From Rubrivivax sp. SCN 71-131 (GTDB lineage Bacteria > Pseudomonadota > Gammaproteobacteria > Burkholderiales > Burkholderiaceae_C): DNA of 64,000 nt. Positions within the stretch are counted from its first letter, which is position 1; each line of letters begins with the position of its first letter. The notes under the pieces were generated by a model, which saw only the letters and a program-made list of their open reading frames with translations, made no database searches and was not told the DNA's origin. A program made the position numbers and the translations under genes. The DNA is taken from positions 34,443-98,442 of the forward strand of contig MEFD01000023.1 in assembly GCA_001724995.1 (NCBI GenBank). The letters are read 5' to 3'. This document shows positions 18,372-25,821 of the stretch, in pieces.

Positions 18372-19790
18372 ATGACCCACGACACCCGCTACGCCTTTCG
18401 CGACCACCGCCTCTTCGAGACGCCGCACGCCGGCGCCGAAGGCACGCTGCTCTTCGGCGCCGACGACGCCAGCCTCTTCACCATCGACGACATGACGCGC
18501 GCGGTGCTCGCGCGCTGGCGCGACGAGCCGGCGATCGACCTGGCCAGCGTGCCCGAGGCCGACCGCGAGGTGCTGCAGGCGCTGCACGACGCGCGCCTGC
18601 TGGTGCCCGCGGAGCACCAGCGGCCGCCGGCGCGCGCCCCCTACGACCCCGCACGGATCCCGCTGGGCACGCTGGTGCTCGAGGCCGCGCAGGCGTGCAA
18701 CCTGCGCTGCACCTATTGCTACGCCGGCGGCGGCTCCTACGGCGGCGCGGCGCGGCTGATGGATCCGGAGCTCTCGCGCCGCGCGGCGCGCTACCTCGTC
18801 GAGTCCTCGGGCGAACGCGAGAACGTCACGCTCGTGCTCTTCGGCGGCGAGCCGCTGCTGAACCTGCCGGCGATCGAGGCCGCGGTCGTCGAGGCCGAGA
18901 CGGCCGCGCGCGAACGCGGCAAGACGGTGACGGTGTCGATGACCACCAACGGCACGCGCTTCACGCCCGAGGTGCTGGCCTTCCTGCGCGCGCACCCGAT
19001 CTCGCTCTCGCTGAGCATCGACGGCCCGCCCGACCTGCACGACGCCAACCGGCGCTTCGCCGGCAGCGGCGCTGGCACCTACGAGGCGATCATGGCCGGT
19101 CTGGCCGAGCTGCGCGAGCACCTGCAGCGCCCGCCGGCGGCGCGCGTGACGCTCACCCCCGAGCAGTGGCAGCGCGCGCCCGAGGTCTTCGATCACGTCG
19201 CCGCGATGGGCTTTCTGGAGGTCGGCATCGCGCCGGTGAGCCCGGTGAACGCGAAGATGCTGCCGACGCCCGAGCAGGAGCGCACGCTGCTGGAGGGCTT
19301 CGCGCAGATCGCCGCGCGCTTCGCGCAGAAGGCCGTGGTGGGCGAACTGCTGCCCTTCTCCAACCTGCTGGACGTGCTCGCCCGGCTGCACGTCGGCCAG
19401 GTGAAGGACGTGGCCTGCGGCGCCGGCCTGGGCTACCTGGCGATCGACAGCGAAGGCCGCTTCTACCTTTGCCACCGCATGGCGGGCATGGACCACTTCC
19501 GCGTCGGTGACATCGACCACGGCATCGACCACGCCGGCATCGCCGAGCGCCTAGCCGAGCAGGCGGCGCCACGCCAGGACGCCTGCAGCCGCTGCTGGGC
19601 GCGCAGCCTGTGCGCCGGCGGCTGCCACCACGACAACCACATCCGCGAGAAGGACCTCGGCCTGCAGCCGGGGGGCATGTGCGACTTCATCCGCGGCTGG
19701 CTCGAGATCTGCATCCGCGCCTACGCGCAGGTGCGCCGCGAGGCCGACGAGCGGCTGCTCGCCTTCCTCGCGCGGCGTGCCCAGGGCTGA
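18372..19790 (+). CDS. qhpD: QhpD, radical SAM/SPASM maturase of the gamma subunit
   Basis: A 472-residue radical SAM enzyme. The cluster motif CNLRCTYCYAGG lies near residue 112 and the FGGEPLLN motif follows. A C-terminal SPASM region has conserved cysteines in CGAGLGYL, FYLCH, CSRCWARSLCAGGCHH and MCDF. QhpD installs the cysteine-to-Glu/Asp thioether bridges of the QHNDH gamma subunit in the cytoplasm before export. Its substrate, QhpC, is encoded 13 bases downstream. The length fits the family, and a GGAGG site precedes the ATG. Confidence 0.95.
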   Translation: MTHDTRYAFRDHRLFETPHAGAEGTLLFGADDASLFTIDDMTRAVLARWRDEPAIDLASVPEADREVLQALHDARLLVPAEHQRPPARAPYDPARIPLGTLVLEAAQACNLRCTYCYAGGGSYGGAARLMDPELSRRAARYLVESSGERENVTLVLFGGEPLLNLPAIEAAVVEAETAARERGKTVTVSMTTNGTRFTPEVLAFLRAHPISLSLSIDGPPDLHDANRRFAGSGAGTYEAIMAGLAELREHLQRPPAARVTLTPEQWQRAPEVFDHVAAMGFLEVGIAPVSPVNAKMLPTPEQERTLLEGFAQIAARFAQKAVVGELLPFSNLLDVLARLHVGQVKDVACGAGLGYLAIDSEGRFYLCHRMAGMDHFRVGDIDHGIDHAGIAERLAEQAAPRQDACSRCWARSLCAGGCHHDNHIREKDLGLQPGGMCDFIRGWLEICIRAYAQVRREADERLLAFLARRAQG

Positions 19791-19803
19791 CAAGGAGATG
19801 GTC

Positions 19804-20127
19804 ATGAAGAGGAAACCGATCGAGGCGCTCAACGAGAAGGCCCGCGCCATCGAGCGCCTGGCCGAGGACGAAAGGCAGACGGCGCAGGCGCTGTCCATCC
19901 CGCGCATGCCGCAGGGCTGCAACACGATCTTCGACACCGGCTGGGAGACCAACCCGCGGCCGACCTACCCGATCGGCAATTGCCAGTCCTCGGCGCGCGA
20001 CTTCCACGGCTGCGTCGGTGACTGCTGGTGGCCGGCCCAGGCGCCGGACGGGCTGACCAACCACAAGGACTTCGACGCCGCCTGCCCGAACATCGCGCGC
20101 GACTGGCGCAAGCTGAAGTACGACTAG
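19804..20127 (+). CDS. qhpC: QHNDH gamma subunit precursor (CTQ-bearing crosslinked peptide)
   Basis: A 107-residue precursor. The ATG at 19804 is preferred over 19798 because AAGGAG sits 6 bases before it. A charged leader of about 30 residues precedes the catalytic core. Every residue of the known crosslink pattern can be placed: Cys39-Glu48, Cys60-Asp66 and Cys74-Asp82 for the thioethers, and Cys70-Trp76 for cysteine tryptophylquinone, within the diagnostic stretch CVGDCWWPAQ. Spacing equals that of the Paracoccus and Pseudomonas gamma subunits, with one extra residue between Glu48 and Cys60. The leader is expected to be removed by the QhpE protease and the product exported by the QhpF transporter. 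Confidence 0.95.
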   Translation: MKRKPIEALNEKARAIERLAEDERQTAQALSIPRMPQGCNTIFDTGWETNPRPTYPIGNCQSSARDFHGCVGDCWWPAQAPDGLTNHKDFDAACPNIARDWRKLKYD

Positions 20128-20136
20128 GAGCCCGCC

Positions 20137-21189
20137 ATGCGCTGCACCCGCTTCTCCCTCCTCGACGGCAGCAGGCACCTGCTGCGCGCCGCAGCCTTCG
20201 CGCTGCTGGCGCTGCTGGCCGGCACCTGGGCCACGGCGGCCGACGCGCAGCCGCGTGACCGCTTCTACTACCTCGGCTACCAGATGATCCAGGTGGTCGA
20301 CGGCGAGACCGACAGCATCGTCGCCGACATCCCGCTGCAGGGCTTCGTGCGCGAGGTCGATCTCAGCGCCGATCGCCGCTTCCTCTACGTTGCCGCCAGC
20401 CGCCACCTCGTGCACAAGCTGGACCTGGATACGCACCGCATCGTCTCGACGATCGACCTCAACCGCGACGGCTGGGAGCGCTTCATGTACGGCTTCGCGC
20501 TCGACCCCGACGGCAGGACCGCCTGGGGCGCGCTGATCTCGCGCAGCACGAAGGACGGCGAGCCGGTGATCGGCAAGCCGGTGGTGGCGCAGTTCGACCT
20601 CGCCGACGGACGCATCCTGCGCAGCGTCGAGGTGCCCTGGGGCGTGGGCCACCTCGTGCGCGTGAAGGGCGGACGCCTCTACGCCGTCGGCCAGGACGTC
20701 TTCAAGATCGACACCAACGGCCCCGAGCCGCGGCTGGTCGAGACCGTGCCGATGTTCGACAAGGGCATGAACATCCTGCCCTTCTGGGAGTACCCGTGGG
20801 AGAACGGCGACCAGATGGTCGCCGCCTACTACACGCCGACCGCGATGGGCCTGCTGGTGATCGACCAGAACAGCGGCGAGGTGCGCGAGGACGTGTTCAA
20901 GGGCGACCCGGTGATGGCGTACTCGGTCATCCTCTCGCCCGATCGCAAGACCGGCTACGCGGTGATGGACGACATCAGCGTGCTCGACATGGACAAGCGC
21001 GTGGTGACGAAGTCGGTGCCGCTGGCCGAGGGCACGTCGTACGGCGTCAACATCTCGAGCGATGGCCGCAAGCTCTACGTCGGCGCCGGCGGCGCCACGC
21101 TGACCGTCTACGACGCGCAGTCGCTGCGTCCGCTGAAGGTGCTGCACATGGCCACCGACGGCATGGACGTGCGCCGCATCACGCGCTGA
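20137..21189 (+). CDS. qhpB: QHNDH beta subunit, beta-propeller
   Basis: A 350-residue exported protein with a signal peptide that ends near ATAADA. The mature chain is a seven-bladed propeller built of repeats such as VVDGETDSIVADIPL, KLDLDTHRIVSTIDL and VYDAQSLRPLKVLHM. This is the QHNDH beta subunit, which packs against the gamma subunit and helps form the active-site pocket. The gene starts 9 bases after qhpC, which keeps the A-D-C-B order known from other qhp operons. Confidence 0.93.
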   Translation: MRCTRFSLLDGSRHLLRAAAFALLALLAGTWATAADAQPRDRFYYLGYQMIQVVDGETDSIVADIPLQGFVREVDLSADRRFLYVAASRHLVHKLDLDTHRIVSTIDLNRDGWERFMYGFALDPDGRTAWGALISRSTKDGEPVIGKPVVAQFDLADGRILRSVEVPWGVGHLVRVKGGRLYAVGQDVFKIDTNGPEPRLVETVPMFDKGMNILPFWEYPWENGDQMVAAYYTPTAMGLLVIDQNSGEVREDVFKGDPVMAYSVILSPDRKTGYAVMDDISVLDMDKRVVTKSVPLAEGTSYGVNISSDGRKLYVGAGGATLTVYDAQSLRPLKVLHMATDGMDVRRITR

Positions 21190-21231
21190 CGGGCGAAGGG
21201 CCGGCGCGGCAGGCGACGACGAGGCGAGCGG

Positions 21232-22059
21232 GTGGAATACGGCCTGCGCCTGACGCGCGGCAACGCGCTGCCCACCGACCCGCGCGCGGCCTGCCCCGAG
21301 CCCTGGCGCGAACTGCTGCCGCCGGGGCCGGCGGTGGCGCTGTACTTCGGCTCCGAGTTCTGCGAGGACCGGCTGCCCACGCTGGCCGAGGCGCTGGCCA
21401 GCTGCGAGCTCGCCGACACGCACGAACTCGAGCCCACGCTGCTCACCCCGCTGGCCACCCCCGAGGCGCTGCAACGCGTGCAGTTGCTGCTGGAGGCGCT
21501 GCGCGCCGCGGGCCGGCGGCCTGCCGTGGTGTTCAACGACTGGGGCGTGCTGGGCCTGCTGCGCGAGCGCTGCCCCGAGCTGCCGCGGCGCGCGGGGCGG
21601 CTCATGAACCGCTCGCTGCGCGACCCGCGCGCCTACCGCGACGCCCCCGACGGCCGCGCCACGCACCAGGGCTCGCGCTTCGCGCGCATGCGGCGCTTCC
21701 TGGCCGATGCGGGGGTGGCGGCCATCGAGAGCGACGCCGACCTCGACGGCGGCTTCCTCGGCGACGGCGCGGAGGCCCTGCAGCGCACGCTGCACCTGCC
21801 CTACACCTTCGCCGCGTCGGGCCGCAACTGCCCGCTCAAGGCGCTGCTCTACCGCGAGGACAAGGGCTTCTCCAAGGCAATCGCCGAGCGCTGCACCGCG
21901 CCCTGCCGCAGCGGCCCGCTGCCGGCTCCGCGCGCGGACACGCCGGTGCCGCAATGGCGCGCCGGCAACACGCTCTTCTTCGAGGTGCCGCCCACCGCCC
22001 TGAGCGGCTTCCTCGCCCATGCCGATCGGGTCGTCCTGCACGAGGAGGCCACGCCGTGA
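21232..22059 (+). CDS. U32-family Fe-S protein, UbiV-like, in the qhp operon
   Basis: A 275-residue protein from a GTG at 21232 after GAGGCGAG, lying 42 bases beyond qhpB. It resembles peptidase U32 family proteins, which as a group are [4Fe-4S] hydroxylases or tRNA/rRNA modifiers rather than peptidases. Its cysteines fall as in UbiV: Cys44 in YFGSEFC, Cys200 in ASGRNC, then Cys221 and Cys225 in ERCTAPC. E. coli UbiV ligands are C39, C180, C193 and C197, and the UbiV at 51035 shows the same pattern (LGEVVC, FSARC, DEC, FRC). Overall similarity is low. It probably forms a heterodimer with the next gene product, whose start overlaps this stop. A role in tryptophan hydroxylation of QhpC is a hypothesis. 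Confidence 0.72.
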   Translation: MEYGLRLTRGNALPTDPRAACPEPWRELLPPGPAVALYFGSEFCEDRLPTLAEALASCELADTHELEPTLLTPLATPEALQRVQLLLEALRAAGRRPAVVFNDWGVLGLLRERCPELPRRAGRLMNRSLRDPRAYRDAPDGRATHQGSRFARMRRFLADAGVAAIESDADLDGGFLGDGAEALQRTLHLPYTFAASGRNCPLKALLYREDKGFSKAIAERCTAPCRSGPLPAPRADTPVPQWRAGNTLFFEVPPTALSGFLAHADRVVLHEEATP

Positions 22060-23057
22060 AGATCCTCGCCCCGCTGCGCGACGCCGCCGAAGTGCAGCCG
22101 CTGCTGGAAGCCGGCGCCGACGAGTTCTACTGCGGCCTCACCCCGCCGGGCTGGGAGGAGACCTTCGGCAACGCCTGGGCCAATCGGCGCAACGCGCGTT
22201 CGGCCGGCGTCGGCAGCCTGGCCGACATGCGCCGCATCGTCGAGCTGGCGCAGGGCCGGCCGGTGTTCGCGACGCTCAATTCGCCCTCCTACCCGGCGGG
22301 CGCGGTGCCGCGCCTGGTCGAGTTCGGCCGCACCCTGCTGGGCGAAGTCGGCGTGAGCGCGCTCGTCGTCGCCGAGATGGAGCTGATGCTGGCTCTCGTC
22401 GACGAGGGGCTGGCGCCGCGCCTGCACGTCTCGAGCCTGGCGAGCTGCCGCAACCCGGGGGCGGCGGCCTTCTACCGCGACCTAGGGGTGGCGCGCATCG
22501 TGCTGCCGCGGCACATGACGCTCTCCGAGATCGAGGCCACCGCGATCCCCGGCCTCGAGTTCGAGACCTTCATCCTCAACGACGGCTGCGTGTTCGAGGA
22601 AGGCCTGTGCGCCACCACGCATGCCCTGGGCACCTACTGCATGCACGACCGCGTCGGCGGCAAGTACGTGCAGCTCGACGAGCGCTACGAGTTCTGGCGC
22701 TGGCTGCAGAACAACAGCGGCTGCCAGACCAGCCGCGGCTTCACCCTCGGGCCCTGCGGCCTGTGCGCGCTGCCGCGGCTGGCGCGCACCGGGGTCGCGA
22801 GCCTGAAGGTCGTCGGGCGCGAGGCCTCGCTGGCGCGCAAGGCGGCGTCGGTGCGCCTGGCCGCCGCCGCGCTCTCGCGCGCGCGCGAGAGCGGCCGGCC
22901 CGAGGACATCCGCTCCCGCGTCATCGAGCTGCGCGGCGCGCCCGAGCTCTGCCAGGGCGCGCACCTGTGCTACTACCCGGACGTCTGGGGCGAGGCGAAG
23001 GACGAGCCGGCCGCGTCGAGCGGCACCGCACGCGCCATCGACGCCACGCCGTGCTGA
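22056..23057 (+). CDS. U32-family Fe-S protein, UbiU-like, in the qhp operon
   Basis: A 333-residue U32-family protein from a GTG at 22056, which overlaps the previous stop by 4 bases and is preceded by GAGGAGG. The N-terminus MKILAPLRDAAEVQPLLEAG-ADEFYCGL is the usual U32 barrel start. The cluster motif is Cys178-x6-Cys185 (GCVFEEGLC), with a later group Cys223, Cys234 and Cys237 (NNSGC, GPCGLC). E. coli UbiU has C169-x6-C176 plus two later cysteines, and the UbiU at 52010 has CVMVEGRC at the same place. UbiU-type proteins hydroxylate without oxygen. The operon shows no QhpG-type flavin monooxygenase, so this pair could supply the hydroxylation; this is an inference. Confidence 0.75.
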   Translation: MKILAPLRDAAEVQPLLEAGADEFYCGLTPPGWEETFGNAWANRRNARSAGVGSLADMRRIVELAQGRPVFATLNSPSYPAGAVPRLVEFGRTLLGEVGVSALVVAEMELMLALVDEGLAPRLHVSSLASCRNPGAAAFYRDLGVARIVLPRHMTLSEIEATAIPGLEFETFILNDGCVFEEGLCATTHALGTYCMHDRVGGKYVQLDERYEFWRWLQNNSGCQTSRGFTLGPCGLCALPRLARTGVASLKVVGREASLARKAASVRLAAAALSRARESGRPEDIRSRVIELRGAPELCQGAHLCYYPDVWGEAKDEPAASSGTARAIDATPC

Positions 23058-24778
23058 AGACGCTGGCGCGCTTTGCGCAGCACCTCGCCGGGCGGCGCCC
23101 GGTGCTGGCGCTGCTGTTCGCGCTCGGCCTGGTCGGCGCGGCGGTGTCGCTGGCCACGCCGCTGCTGGGCAAGGCCTTCATCGACGCCGTCGCCACGCGC
23201 GGCGACTACGCCATCATCCCGGCGATCGCCGCGGCCCTCGTCGGCCTTGCGCTGCTGGACCTGCTGCTGGCCGTCGTATCGCAGCGCCTGCACGCGCGGC
23301 TCTCCGCCGACGTGCTCGCGGCACTGCGCGCGATGCTCTTCGCACGCTGTGCGAACGGGCCGCTCGAGGCCATCGAGCCGATCCGCCACGGCGACCTGCT
23401 GACGCGCTTCGGCACCGATCTGCCGCGCATCCAGACGCTGCTCGTCGACGGGCTGCTGGGCGCGCTGCAAAGCCTGCTCTTCCTCGCCGTCGCGGCGGCG
23501 ATCACCTTCACGCTCTCGCCGCTGCTGGCGCTGTGGAGCTTCCTCGGCCTGGCGCTTGCGCTGGCGGCGACCACCGCCTTCCGGCGGCCGATGGAAGGGC
23601 GCGCCGAGCGCGTGCGCGAGGCCATGAGCGCGCTCTCGCACTTCCTCGCGGAGCGCCTGGCCGCGCTGCGCGCGATGCGCCTGCACCGCAGCGCCGAGGA
23701 GGAGCTCCAGCGCCTGACACAGGCCAACGCCCGCCTCACGCACGAGGTCGTCGGCATGCAGCAGCTGGACGCGCTCTCCAGCGGCGTGCCCGGGCTGCTG
23801 CTGACGCTGTCGCTGGCCTGGATCTATCTCATCGGCGGGCGGCTGCTCGAGGCGGGAACGATCAGCCTGGGCACGTTCGTCGCCTTCGTGCTCTACCAGG
23901 GGCGGCTGTTCGCGCCCGCGCAGGGCCTGCTCGGCCTCGTGCGCAACCTGCAGACGGCGCGCGTGAGCATCGATCGCGTGGTCGAGCTGCTGGACGACGA
24001 AGCCATGGCGGCGACGGCAGCCATCACCCCGCCCGCAGCACAACCCACGCCTGCAGCCAGGTCGCAGCAGGCCGCGAACGTCGCCGCGCCGGTCCCGGCG
24101 ATCGAATGCGAAGGCGTGGATTTCGCCTACCCCGGCAAGCCGGCGCTGCTGCGCGGCCTGGGCCTCGTCATGCAGCCGGGCGAGCGCGTCGCGCTCGCCG
24201 GCGCCTCGGGCGCGGGCAAGTCGACCCTCGTGCAACTGCTCTTCGGCCTGCGCACGCCCGCCGCCGGCCGCGTGCGCGTCGAAGGCCAGCCTGCCGGCCG
24301 CGCAGGCGAGGCCCTCGGCTACGCTGGCGCCGAGCCCTTTCTGATGCACGCCAGCGTCGAGGAGAACCTGCGCTACGGCAACCCGGGCGCCCGTCGGGAC
24401 GCGCTGGAGCGCGCCGTGCGGCTGGCCGAGGCCGACGCCTTCATCGACGCACTTCCACAGGGCATGGCCACGCTGATCGGCGGGCGCGGCCTGGCGCTCT
24501 CCGACGGCCAGCGGCAGCGCCTCGGGCTGGCGCGGCTGTTCCTGCGCGACCCGCGCATCCTGGTGCTCGACGAGGCCTTCTCGGCGCTGGACCTGCAGAC
24601 CGAGGAGCGCGTGCGCGCCAAGCTCTGGCAGGCCTTCGCCGGGCGCAGCGTCATCATCATCTCGCACCGCGCCGTCGGCCTGGACGAATTCGACCGCGTG
24701 CTCGTGCTTCGCGACGGCCGCCTCGAAGCCGCTGCGCCGGGCGAGGCACGCCAGCGGCCGGCCGCGGCGGCGCGATGA
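23051..24778 (+). CDS. qhpF: QhpF, ABC transporter (fused membrane and ATPase domains)
   Basis: A 575-residue half transporter from the GTG at 23051, overlapping the previous stop by 7 bases. The N-terminal half has about six hydrophobic helices of the ABC exporter type, and the ATPase domain begins near residue 350. It has Walker A GASGAGKST, Walker B ILVLDEAFSALD and switch His in SHR. The signature reads LSDGQ instead of LSGGQ. QhpF is believed to export the processed gamma subunit, or act with the protease in doing so. The position between the U32 pair and qhpE supports the name. Confidence 0.88.
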   Translation: MLKTLARFAQHLAGRRPVLALLFALGLVGAAVSLATPLLGKAFIDAVATRGDYAIIPAIAAALVGLALLDLLLAVVSQRLHARLSADVLAALRAMLFARCANGPLEAIEPIRHGDLLTRFGTDLPRIQTLLVDGLLGALQSLLFLAVAAAITFTLSPLLALWSFLGLALALAATTAFRRPMEGRAERVREAMSALSHFLAERLAALRAMRLHRSAEEELQRLTQANARLTHEVVGMQQLDALSSGVPGLLLTLSLAWIYLIGGRLLEAGTISLGTFVAFVLYQGRLFAPAQGLLGLVRNLQTARVSIDRVVELLDDEAMAATAAITPPAAQPTPAARSQQAANVAAPVPAIECEGVDFAYPGKPALLRGLGLVMQPGERVALAGASGAGKSTLVQLLFGLRTPAAGRVRVEGQPAGRAGEALGYAGAEPFLMHASVEENLRYGNPGARRDALERAVRLAEADAFIDALPQGMATLIGGRGLALSDGQRQRLGLARLFLRDPRILVLDEAFSALDLQTEERVRAKLWQAFAGRSVIIISHRAVGLDEFDRVLVLRDGRLEAAAPGEARQRPAAAAR

Positions 24779-25425
24779 AGGGCGATCTCGGAGCGGCGAT
24801 GGCGCTGCGCATCGGCATCGTCGACACCGGCGTCAACCCCTGGCACTCGCACGTGCGCGGCGCCGTCGACGGCTGCCGCATCTTCGTCGACGCGCAAGGA
24901 CGCATCGACGAGGACGACGACTTCCGCGATCCGATCGGCCACGGCACGGCCGTCGCCGGCCTCGTGCGCGAGGCCTTTCCCGAGGCCGAGATCTATGCCG
25001 TGCGCGTCTTCGACGAGCGCGACACGACCTACCCCTCGCTCGTCGCGCGCGGCCTGCTGCGCGCGGCGGCGCAGGGCTGCAGCCACATCAACCTGAGCCT
25101 GGCCGTGCCGGCGGGCGCCGGCACGCGGCTGCTGCAAGAAGCCTGTGCCGCGGCCATCGAGGCCGGCTGCGTGCTCGTGGCACCGCTGCACCCCGCGTGG
25201 CCGGACGCGCTGCCGGCCGCGCTGCCCGGCGTGTACGCCGCGCGCGCCGACGACACGCTCGGCCCCGGCGAAGTCCGCCGCGAGGGGCCGCGGCGCCTCT
25301 GCGCCCCCGACCGCCCGCGCGAACTCGCGCTTGCCGTTCCCCGCAGCAACCTGCGCGGCCCCTCGTTCGCCTGCACGCGGGTGCTGCTGCACCTGGCGCG
25401 GGAGCAGTTGTCCGGACAAGGCTGA
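24775..25425 (+). CDS. qhpE: QhpE, subtilisin-like serine protease
   Basis: A 216-residue subtilase that overlaps qhpF by 4 bases (ATGA). The catalytic triad is visible: Asp in GIVDTGVNPWHS, His in IGHGTAVAG and Ser in RGPSFACTRV. It is short, close to a bare catalytic domain, with no signal peptide, consistent with action in the cytoplasm. QhpE removes the leader of the crosslinked gamma subunit after QhpD has acted. A second in-frame ATG at 24799 (MALRIGIVDTG) is also possible as a start. Confidence 0.88.
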   Translation: MKGDLGAAMALRIGIVDTGVNPWHSHVRGAVDGCRIFVDAQGRIDEDDDFRDPIGHGTAVAGLVREAFPEAEIYAVRVFDERDTTYPSLVARGLLRAAAQGCSHINLSLAVPAGAGTRLLQEACAAAIEAGCVLVAPLHPAWPDALPAALPGVYAARADDTLGPGEVRREGPRRLCAPDRPRELALAVPRSNLRGPSFACTRVLLHLAREQLSGQG

Positions 25426-25530
25426 GCCTGCCCCCCCCCCCGCACGGGCGTCCGCGAAAGCGTTCGTGCAGCGCTTCCCGTCTTGACGCGCGACAATCGG
25501 CTGAGCTTCACCACCCTGCGCGGGGATCCC

Positions 25531-25749
25531 ATGCCGATCTACGAATACCAGTGCGAGGACTGCGGCAGCGAGTTCGAGCTGCTCGTGCGCTCCGAGACCC
25601 CGCTCGTCTGCCCGACCTGCGATTCCACCCACCTCGAAAAGCAACTCTCGGTCTTCGCCACCGCCGACGCGTCGCCGGCTCCGGCACCCTTCGCGCCCTG
25701 CGGCAGCTGTGGCAATCCCGGTGGGCCGGGGGCGTGCGGGATGCAGTGA
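25531..25749 (+). CDS. FmdB-type zinc ribbon protein
   Basis: A 72-residue protein from the ATG at 25531. MPIYEYQCEDCGSEFE followed by CPTC is the FmdB/CxxC regulatory-protein signature, a single zinc ribbon. The tail carries another CGSCG and ends GACGMQ, as in many members. The function of the family is not settled. It lies 105 bases after qhpE on the same strand, and a homopolymeric run of 12-13 cytosines near 25430 stands in the gap. Membership of the qhp operon is therefore uncertain. Confidence 0.85.
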   Translation: MPIYEYQCEDCGSEFELLVRSETPLVCPTCDSTHLEKQLSVFATADASPAPAPFAPCGSCGNPGGPGACGMQ

Positions 25750-25779
25750 TCCCACGGGACGGAGCCACCCTCAGCCCAA

Positions 25780-25804
25780 CCCTCTCCCGCCAGGCGGGAG
25801 AGGG
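25780..25804. repeat. Perfect 12-bp palindrome, REP-like or bidirectional terminator
   Basis: CCCTCTCCCGCC, A, GGCGGGAGAGGG forms a perfect 12-base inverted repeat with a one-base centre. It sits in the 72-base gap between the convergent FmdB and sugar dehydrogenase genes. The motif resembles the intergenic palindromes (REP-like) scattered in many GC-rich proteobacterial genomes. Only one copy is seen in this window. Confidence 0.6.
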
Positions 25805-25821
25805 AGCGAGCCCGGCGCGCT

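Noticed and set aside
21232..23057. Naming the two U32 genes simply as collagenase-like peptidases
   Set aside because: The cysteine arrangement and operon context fit Fe-S hydroxylase-type U32 proteins better, and no protease residues are apparent.
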